Source of the DNA: Verrucomicrobiales bacterium
GTDB taxonomy: Bacteria; Verrucomicrobiota; Verrucomicrobiia; Limisphaerales; UBA9464
Assembly: GCA_003445095.1 (NCBI GenBank)
Contig: DLVS01000583.1
Coordinates: 1 to 7,192, forward strand
DNA: 7,192 bases
Reading direction: 5' to 3'
Both the position numbers and the translations under genes were made by a program. How positions within the stretch are numbered: position 1 is the first letter of the stretch; every line of letters begins with the position of its first letter. The notes under the pieces were generated by a model, which saw only the letters and a program-made list of their open reading frames with translations, searched no databases and was not told the DNA's origin. Shown here piece by piece: positions 1 through 5,920 of the stretch.

Positions 1-24
1 CTCTGGGCTCGGTAGGTTGCCACG

Positions 25-765
25 GTGTCCTCCAATTCACCGCCGGCGGTGTTTGCCACGACGCACTGGAGCGTTGTTCTGACGGCCGGGCGTGATGTTT
101 CCGGGCGTACCCAAGAGGCGGCTTCGGCTGCGCTGGACTGCTTGTGCCGCACTTATTGGCCCCCCGTTTATGCTTATATTCGAGCCCGGTCGGATCATGG
201 CGCGAGCGTTGAAGATCTTACGCAGGAGTTTTTCCTCCGGCTACTGGATGGTCAGTACCTCGCTCAGGCGGATCCCCAAAAGGGGCGTTTTCGGTCCTTC
301 ATGTTGGTGGCGATCCGGCACTTTCTTTCCAACGCTCGTGATCGGGACCGAGCCGTGAAACGAGGCGGTCGCGTCGCGTTTCTCTCGCTCGACCAGATTG
401 CCGCCGAGGAACGTGCCGACCTAGAGCCGCGCCTTCACGAAACGCCGGAAGCGATTTACGAAAAACGTTGGGCCGCCACCATGCTGGCCACCGTGCTGGA
501 ACAACTGCGCGCCGACTGTTCGGCGGTCGGGAACGACATCCCATTTGATATTCTGAAGACATTCCTGACCGGCGTCCGTCCTTCCGCCAATTATACTGAA
601 CTCGCCGCCCCGCTTGGTATTACCGAGGCCGCGTTGAAAATGCGCGTGCAGCGTCTGCGGAAACGCTACGGCGAACTGATTCGGGCAGAGATCGCTCGTT
701 TGGTGGTTGATCCAGCAGAGGTTGAAGATGAACTCCGGCATCTACTGCAGGTGGTGTCGCGATGA
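25..765 (+). CDS. ECF-type RNA polymerase sigma factor (246 aa)
   Basis: This is a cytoplasmic sigma-70-family factor that would direct RNA polymerase to a specific promoter set. The N-terminus carries the TTHWSVVL stretch (residues 12-19) typical of a sigma group common in Verrucomicrobiota and Planctomycetota. Region 2 spans roughly 30-115, with DLTQEFFLRLL (64-74) and the basic segment RFRSF...NARDRDRAVKRGG (88-115). Region 4 lies at about 145-225, with a helix-turn-helix in ELAAPLGITEAALKMRVQRL (192-211). The C-terminal EVEDELRHLL is a normal ending for the group. The GTG start is the first possible start after an in-frame TAG at 13-15, and a weak GGTAGG-like ribosome binding site lies 8 bases upstream. 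No anti-sigma gene follows; the next gene is a membrane Ser/Thr kinase, which suggests control by that kinase. The family call is firm; the kinase link is inference from gene order. Confidence 0.93.
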   Translation: MSSNSPPAVFATTHWSVVLTAGRDVSGRTQEAASAALDCLCRTYWPPVYAYIRARSDHGASVEDLTQEFFLRLLDGQYLAQADPQKGRFRSFMLVAIRHFLSNARDRDRAVKRGGRVAFLSLDQIAAEERADLEPRLHETPEAIYEKRWAATMLATVLEQLRADCSAVGNDIPFDILKTFLTGVRPSANYTELAAPLGITEAALKMRVQRLRKRYGELIRAEIARLVVDPAEVEDELRHLLQVVSR

Positions 766-875
766 AAGCGGGAAGAAAAAGTGGGCGTGATCGAGGCTAC
801 CATTGACCGAATGGATCTCCATGCCGCTCGTTACTTTGACCGGTAGTTGCTTCTTTCCATGAATGAAGGTTCAGC
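766..875 (+). other. Sigma factor-kinase intergenic spacer
   Basis: The spacer separates two co-directional genes and shows no terminator-like hairpin with a T-tract, so co-transcription is possible. A TTGACC box at 803-808 has no convincing -10 partner at a normal distance. A 21-codon reading frame (GTG at 781, stop at 844-846, with GGAAG five bases upstream) and a six-codon frame (ATG at 859, stop at 877-879 overlapping the kinase start) are present. Neither can be supported as a real gene from sequence alone. Confidence 0.4.
865..869 (+). promoter_or_regulatory. Ribosome binding site of the kinase gene
   Basis: GAAGG sits six bases before the GTG at 876. An in-frame TGA at 864-866 excludes any earlier start, so this site and the GTG together fix the kinase N-terminus immediately ahead of its cysteine ribbon. 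Confidence 0.65.
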
Positions 876-3800
876 GTGACCGTTTTGCGCAATTGTCCGG
901 AATGTGGTGTTGAGCTCCGCGCCGGCGCTCCCGAGGGGCTCTGCCCGCGCTGCCTGATCGCCACCGCATTAGGCGAGGTTGGCGGTGGCTCGGGTCAGTT
1001 TAACCCATCTCCGGATCTTTCAGAGCCCGCGAGTCTGGGCGACTACGAGCTTCTGGAATGCCTTGGCAGCGGCGGCATGGGCGTGGTCCACAAGGCCAGA
1101 CATCGCCGCTTGGGCCGTCTGGTGGCAATCAAGACGCTGGCGTTCGGCGCCTTTACTCGCGGAGGACACCTGAAGCGTTTCCAGACCGAGGCCGAGGCCG
1201 CCGCGCGACTGCGTCATCCTCATATTGTCGCCATTCACGAGCTGGGCGAACACGCCGGACAGCCCTGGTTCGCGATGGAATACGTCGATGGCCAGAACTT
1301 GTCCGAGGTCGCCCGCGAACAGCCGCTGCCGGTTGCGCGGGCCGTGCGCCTGGTCCGCACCATCGCTGAAGCCGTTCATTACGCGCACACGCAGGGCATC
1401 ATCCATCGCGACCTCAAACCGTCGAATATCCTAATCGACACGTTGGACCAACCGCACGTCGCCGATTTTGGTCTGGCCAAGGATTTGCGGTCCGATTCGG
1501 AACTGACGCTGAGCGGCCAAACTCTTGGCTCTCCCAACTACATGCCGCCGGAACAGGCGGGCAGCGGAGCGCGGACGGCCTCGTCCGCACGGACGGCCGG
1601 CAAGTCAACGGCCCTCAGAAGTGAAGTTTCCCGTGGTGCGACAACGGAGCCAGAGCCGGCGGCATCTAGCGTCGAAGCCGCTCCGGCCCGGTCCTGGTCG
1701 GCGCCGATCGCTAACCCGCCCGTTCGCGCGGAGGAAGCCGTCCGCGCTCCGACCGAAAATTCAATCGGTCCGGCCAGCGACGTCTATGGCTTGGGCGCCA
1801 TCCTCTATCACCTGCTCACCGGTCGCCCGCCGTTTCTGGGCGAGTCGGTGGCCGAAGTGGTGGCGCAACTGCGAGAGCGGGACCCGCTGTCGCCGCGCTT
1901 GCTCATCCCTAGCCTGCCCCGGGACCTGGAAACGATCTGCCTCAAGTGTCTGGAGAAGGATCCGGAGCGGCGCTATCACACCGCTCTGGAACTGGCGGCA
2001 GAACTGGGCCGATGGCAGGCGGGTGAGCCGATTCGGGCGCGGGCGACGACCGGTCCCGAGCGCGCTTGGCGATGGTGCCGGCGCAAGCCGGCACTCGCGT
2101 TGACGCTGGCTTCCGTGGCGGTCCTCCTCTTGATCTTGGGAGTCGGTGGGCCATTGACGGCCGTCCGCATGAATCGGCTTCGCGAAGCGGAAGCCAGCCA
2201 GCGCCAGACCGCTCAAGCGGCGGCGACCCGGGCGGAACACGAAGCCGCGCGGGCCTCGGCCACGGCGACCCATCTCGAACTGCAGCGCATTGAATATTTG
2301 TTCTCCTCGGAGGAAACCTCCCTCGCGCTGACAACACTCGCCCGCCTGGTGCGCGAACAACCCGACAATCGCGTGGCGGTCGAGCGGCTTCTCTCCGCAT
2401 TGACTTGGCGCAGTTATGCTTTGGTGAGGCAAGCATTCCCGGCGGCCAACGATCCGGTGGCAGGAGCGATGAGCCAGGATGGACGGCGGATCGCGGTGGC
2501 GAACGGCAGCGGAAGTCTCCTCATTTTTGATCTCGCGACGGGGCAGTTGGAAAAAGAAACCCCGAAGGGCTCGTCGAACTGGCAGGGTTTGGAGTTCAGT
2601 CCTGACGGGAATTTTCTGGTGGCCCGCTCGGTAGTCGGGGTGGCCCAAGTGCTCGCCGTGCCTTCCTTGGATCCTGTCGGCGCGCCCATGCAGCACGGGC
2701 AATCCGTGAACATGGCCCGATTCAGTTTCGATGGCCGGCGGGTGATTACCGCCTCCGACGACAAGTCAGCGCGGGTCTGGGATGCGAAGACGGGCGAACC
2801 CCTGACGCCCCCCATGCTCCATGACCAAAGGGTCATCAGCGCGTGCTTCAGCCCCGATGGCCGCCGCGTCCTCACTGCGGCCGACGACGTCTTCGCTACC
2901 GTGTGGGATGCGGAATCCGGGCAACAACTCCTGCGCCAGTGGAGCACTTGGCCGCTGCGATTCGCCGAGTTCCTACCTGATGGGGAGAGTTTCGTGGCCG
3001 GAGCGGCCCATGGTGGGCTTCACCGTTGGAGCGCACACACGGGAGATCTGCTGGCCCAAAGCCAGCAGGCTAGCAATCCGACTTCGATTGCCTTCAACCG
3101 CGATGGCACTCGCTGCGCCGTGTCGGCCCAGGGTGGGTCGGTGCGGCTTTTGAATTCGAAAAACCTAGACCTGATTAACGACTCGTTCGAGCACGACGGA
3201 CCCGCGCTCGCGGTTGCGTTCAGCGACAACGATCTCCAGCTCTGTTCAGGCGGCGGGGACAATTCCCTCCGGCTCTGGAACCTGGTCACCGGCAAAGGGG
3301 GCGCGATGCCGGCTCGTGAGCTCAATGGAGTGGTCTCGCTCTGCTTCGTCCCGGACGCGCGACGAGCACTAACCTTCGCCCGCTGGAGCTGTCCCACCCT
3401 GCGCGACACCGATGAAGGCCGGGCTCATCCGTTGATGTTGGAGAGGCATCATTTTCTGACCGCGGGCAGCATCTCTCCCGTCGGGGATCAGGTGATCCTG
3501 GGCTGGACCGATGGCGTACTGGATCTCCGCGATGCGACGCGCGGCGATCACCTTGGCCCGCTGCCGCGATTTCCGGTGGCCGTTCGTGCCGTGGAATTCA
3601 GCGGGGACGGACGCCGCATCTTGGCGCGGGACGAATCCGGAACGGTGCGGGTTCTAGAGACAGGTTCGGGCGCGCTGCTTGCCGAAATCCGGGGTCACAG
3701 CCGAGAAGTGACGGCCGCCCACCTGTCCTGGGATGGCCAGCGCGTTCTTACTGCGTCGCTGGATGGCACCGCGGTGGTATGGAGTCTCCCCGGGGGGCAG

Positions 3801-5753
3801 AGAATTGCCACGCTGCGACATCCTGGGGAAGTGCGGAAGGCAGTGTTTAGTCCGGATCCCCATGGAAGCCGGGTGGCGACCACTTGCAGTGACTTTAACT
3901 CGCGCGTGTGGAACGTGGATTCCGGCGAGCCTGCGGGGCTCGCCTTTAACAATGGCGAGGATCAGGATCTTCAATTCAGTCCCGACGGGAATTACCTTTT
4001 GGCCGCCGGCGTAGGTAACTTCGCCCGGGTCTCAGATTGGCGGACCGGACGCGAGACGATTCCACTTCTTCGGCACCAGAACTGGGTGGTTTCGGCCCGC
4101 TTCAGCCCCGACGGTCAGCGTATCGTCACAGCCTCGGCCGATCGCACGGTTCGCGTGTGGGACGCGCGGACCGGCCAGGCGTTGATTGCTCCGATCCGGC
4201 ATGCCGAAGCGGTGACTTTTGCTGACTTCGATGCGACGGGGGAACGCCTTGTCTCGGCCTGCGCCGACGGCACTGCGCGGATCTGGGATTCGTCCACCGG
4301 TCTCGCGCGAAGTGAGCCGATGCGGAGTAACGGACGCCTTCTGCTGGCTAAATTTGACGCTCAGGGACAGCGCGTGTTGACGATTCCGGCGGGTTCGGTT
4401 GCCCGCGTGTGGGAAACCCCGCCAGTTCCCGGAAGGGCTCCCCACTGGCTTCCTGATCTGGCGGAAGCGATGACCGCCCAGCGCCAGTTGACCAATGGTA
4501 CGATCGAGACCCTGGCGTCGGGCCCACTGACTCTGGCGATTGAGACCACGCTACGCGGGGCCGGCGACCCCGACTTCTTTTCGGCCTGGGGACGGTGGTT
4601 CTTCGCCAATCGGCGTTCGCGGCCCGTCTCGCCCTGGGGTTCAGTTTCAGTGTCAGCGTGGGTCCGGCAGGCTATCGAGGCGGATACGCTCGAGACACTG
4701 CGGGAAGCGGCCGGAATGGAGCCGGATGATCCACATGTACTGGCCCGGCTCAGTCTCCTGGCGCTCAATCAGAGCGCGACGGAAAATCCGCGTCACATGG
4801 AGGAGGCCGATTGGCTTTCTCGTCGCGCACTGGCTCTGGCGCCCAATGATTCGCTAACCGTCATGGCCCGCGCCGCCTGGCTCTGCCGGAAAGACCTTTC
4901 CGCAGCCATTGCGTTGGCGGAACGACTGCCCGAAACCGCAAGAACGCATGGGATCTACTGGGATTTTCTGGGCCATATGTACCGTTGGGCCGGACGCTAC
5001 GATGAGTCCCTCTCTGCCCTTGGCCGGGCGGTAGATTCCCTGCCCACGTCCGTACCGACTCTTCGCAACTACCGGGTGCAATGGCCACTGCTAGAACGGT
5101 CCCAGGTATTGCGACAACTGGGACGTCTGGAGGAAGCGACTCAGGATTTTCACGCCGCCATGGGAATTCCTCCGCGCGACTCGCAGGCCAGTCCGTTTCA
5201 GGTGAACTTGGATCAGTATTTCAACGAGAGTCTGGACGAGAATCATGACGATCCAGGTAATACTTGGGCGTCAGTCCCGCACGGCCAACAAACCTTCAAC
5301 GGCGTGTCGTTTGACGTGCGCGCCATGGTGAAAGCAGACGGCTGGCGCGACGCCAATGAACCCGTGGCCAAAATCCTAGGCATTCCGGTCGGCTTTGCCT
5401 GCCGGCGCCTTCACTTTCTCCATTTCGGAGGCACGGGACTCCCCGATGGGCTGCCGATGGGCAAGTACGTCATGCACTTCGCCAATGGCGAAACTCGCGA
5501 GCTGCCTCTCATCCTGGAGCAGAACATTGGCGCCACCTGGGTTCCCACGTGGCGGCCGCAAACGCTCAACCCCGAGTGCCGGGTTGCCTGGCAGGGAAGC
5601 AACCCTTCCTCCAAAGCACATGATCACGCCATCTGGCTTTACTGCACCACCTGGGAGAATCCAATGCCGGAGATTCCCATCGAATCCATTGATCTCCTGA
5701 CCTTCCCGCCGCGCACGTTCGTCAATCTGATCGCCATTACGGGAGAGCAGTAA
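876..5753 (+). CDS. Receptor-like Ser/Thr protein kinase with WD40, TPR and novel C-terminal domain (1625 aa)
   Basis: This is a membrane Hanks-type kinase. A CX2C-X12-CX2C ribbon (C7, C10, C23, C26) precedes the kinase domain (about 57-380). Catalytic features seen are the glycine loop GSGGMG (64-69), K86 in VAIK, the likely helix-C E105, HRDLKPSN (D179, K181, N184), DFG (D197), PPE in place of APE (224-226), D302 in SDVYGLG and R366. All key residues are present, so the kinase should be active. A transmembrane helix at about 405-428 follows the basic RWCRRKP segment, then a probable coiled coil (about 434-470). About 16 WD40 repeats (528-1182) follow, best conserved at 607-643, 649-685, 1066-1102 and 1108-1143, enough for two propellers. 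TPR-like helices lie at about 1281-1435 and an unassigned beta-rich domain at about 1465-1625. The WD40/TPR part is predicted outside the cytoplasm, as a sensor or scaffold. Residues 230-292 come from an inverted-repeat insertion. The upstream sigma factor is the likely partner; substrate and ligand are unknown. Confidence 0.95.
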   Translation: MTVLRNCPECGVELRAGAPEGLCPRCLIATALGEVGGGSGQFNPSPDLSEPASLGDYELLECLGSGGMGVVHKARHRRLGRLVAIKTLAFGAFTRGGHLKRFQTEAEAAARLRHPHIVAIHELGEHAGQPWFAMEYVDGQNLSEVAREQPLPVARAVRLVRTIAEAVHYAHTQGIIHRDLKPSNILIDTLDQPHVADFGLAKDLRSDSELTLSGQTLGSPNYMPPEQAGSGARTASSARTAGKSTALRSEVSRGATTEPEPAASSVEAAPARSWSAPIANPPVRAEEAVRAPTENSIGPASDVYGLGAILYHLLTGRPPFLGESVAEVVAQLRERDPLSPRLLIPSLPRDLETICLKCLEKDPERRYHTALELAAELGRWQAGEPIRARATTGPERAWRWCRRKPALALTLASVAVLLLILGVGGPLTAVRMNRLREAEASQRQTAQAAATRAEHEAARASATATHLELQRIEYLFSSEETSLALTTLARLVREQPDNRVAVERLLSALTWRSYALVRQAFPAANDPVAGAMSQDGRRIAVANGSGSLLIFDLATGQLEKETPKGSSNWQGLEFSPDGNFLVARSVVGVAQVLAVPSLDPVGAPMQHGQSVNMARFSFDGRRVITASDDKSARVWDAKTGEPLTPPMLHDQRVISACFSPDGRRVLTAADDVFATVWDAESGQQLLRQWSTWPLRFAEFLPDGESFVAGAAHGGLHRWSAHTGDLLAQSQQASNPTSIAFNRDGTRCAVSAQGGSVRLLNSKNLDLINDSFEHDGPALAVAFSDNDLQLCSGGGDNSLRLWNLVTGKGGAMPARELNGVVSLCFVPDARRALTFARWSCPTLRDTDEGRAHPLMLERHHFLTAGSISPVGDQVILGWTDGVLDLRDATRGDHLGPLPRFPVAVRAVEFSGDGRRILARDESGTVRVLETGSGALLAEIRGHSREVTAAHLSWDGQRVLTASLDGTAVVWSLPGGQRIATLRHPGEVRKAVFSPDPHGSRVATTCSDFNSRVWNVDSGEPAGLAFNNGEDQDLQFSPDGNYLLAAGVGNFARVSDWRTGRETIPLLRHQNWVVSARFSPDGQRIVTASADRTVRVWDARTGQALIAPIRHAEAVTFADFDATGERLVSACADGTARIWDSSTGLARSEPMRSNGRLLLAKFDAQGQRVLTIPAGSVARVWETPPVPGRAPHWLPDLAEAMTAQRQLTNGTIETLASGPLTLAIETTLRGAGDPDFFSAWGRWFFANRRSRPVSPWGSVSVSAWVRQAIEADTLETLREAAGMEPDDPHVLARLSLLALNQSATENPRHMEEADWLSRRALALAPNDSLTVMARAAWLCRKDLSAAIALAERLPETARTHGIYWDFLGHMYRWAGRYDESLSALGRAVDSLPTSVPTLRNYRVQWPLLERSQVLRQLGRLEEATQDFHAAMGIPPRDSQASPFQVNLDQYFNESLDENHDDPGNTWASVPHGQQTFNGVSFDVRAMVKADGWRDANEPVAKILGIPVGFACRRLHFLHFGGTGLPDGLPMGKYVMHFANGETRELPLILEQNIGATWVPTWRPQTLNPECRVAWQGSNPSSKAHDHAIWLYCTTWENPMPEIPIESIDLLTFPPRTFVNLIAITGEQ
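1565..1600 (+). repeat. Left terminal inverted repeat of the in-kinase element
   Basis: This arm pairs with 1716-1751 at 31 of 36 positions. It also folds on itself: GCGGAC at 1571-1576 pairs with GTCCGC at 1583-1588 around a six-base loop. It contains a 9-base direct repeat, CGGACGGCC, at 1572-1580 and 1590-1598, which yields the peptide repeat ARTA-SS-ARTA. Confidence 0.7.
1716..1751 (-). repeat. Right terminal inverted repeat of the in-kinase element
   Basis: This is the reverse-complement partner of 1565-1600. The 15 bases at 1737-1751 (GCCGTCCGCGCTCCG) are a perfect match and the inner 21 positions carry five mismatches. The small internal hairpin of the left arm is partly kept here (GCGGA/TCCGC on the minus strand), as expected for related element ends that have drifted. 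Confidence 0.7.
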
Positions 5754-5920
5754 TGTAGGAGGCGACGTCAGGAGACTCCATTCTACACCGCCATCCTTGC
5801 GCCTGGGCCGGTGTTGGCGGAAAGGCAGATGGCTTCGGATTTCCCGTTACTTTGGCCCACCGTTGCTTCTTTACGCGGTGAAGGTCCGCCGTATGCCCGC
5901 AGGGACCCGAACCACTCATC
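5754..5920 (+). other. Kinase-peptidase intergenic region with a weak inverted repeat
   Basis: This is 167 bases of non-coding sequence and the probable leader of the peptidase gene. Just after the kinase stop, TGTAGGAG (5754-5761) can pair with CTCC (5776-5779) and TACA (5784-5787), with a four-base bulge on the right arm. No T-tract follows, so it is not a standard intrinsic terminator, though it could be an RNA-stabilising stem or part of a dispersed repeat. No convincing promoter boxes or Shine-Dalgarno sequence were recognised before the ATG at 5921. Confidence 0.35.

Larger units (their letters stand above)
1565..1751. mobile_element. Candidate palindromic (MITE-like) element translated in frame within the kinase
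   Basis: A 187-base segment is bounded by inverted repeats at 1565-1600 and 1716-1751. The outer 15 bases are perfectly complementary (CGGAGCGCGGACGGC on the left) and 31 of 36 positions match overall. It encodes residues 230-292, rich in Ala, Arg, Ser, Pro and Glu. These fall between the PPEQA motif and IGPASDVY of helix F, where relatives normally have only a short loop. No transposase is encoded. No target-site duplication is visible: the flanking bases AG and AC differ. Since 187 is not a multiple of three, the original insertion must have included a duplication or small adjustment to keep frame. Rickettsia palindromic elements are a precedent for repeats inserted in frame within genes. 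The inverted repeat is seen directly; mobility is inferred. Confidence 0.55.

Noticed and set aside
762..806. ATG overlapping the sigma stop codon (ATGA), opening a 14-codon frame
   Set aside because: It ends quickly at a TGA and has no recognisable product; the ATGA arrangement is likely chance.
803..836. TTGACC ... TTACTT as a possible promoter for the kinase
   Set aside because: The spacing is about 22 bases and the -10 match is poor, and promoter consensus in this phylum is uncertain.
781..846. 21-codon reading frame between the sigma factor and the kinase, with GGAAG upstream of a GTG
   Set aside because: It is too short to judge and resembles no peptide I recognise. It continues in the same frame as the sigma gene after its stop, but the sigma protein already ends normally for its family, so neither a gene nor a readthrough extension is supported.
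1751..1770. GACCGA/TCGGTC hairpin just outside the in-kinase element
   Set aside because: It is only a 6-base stem with an 8-base loop, it lies in codons leading into the conserved IGPASDVY segment, and its sequence does not match the element's arms.
1761..2702. Long minus-strand open frame opposite the kinase gene (313 codons), and similar long frames elsewhere
   Set aside because: It overlaps sequence that clearly encodes the conserved kinase, membrane and first WD40 segments. High GC content commonly leaves antisense frames open, and the translation shows no domain.
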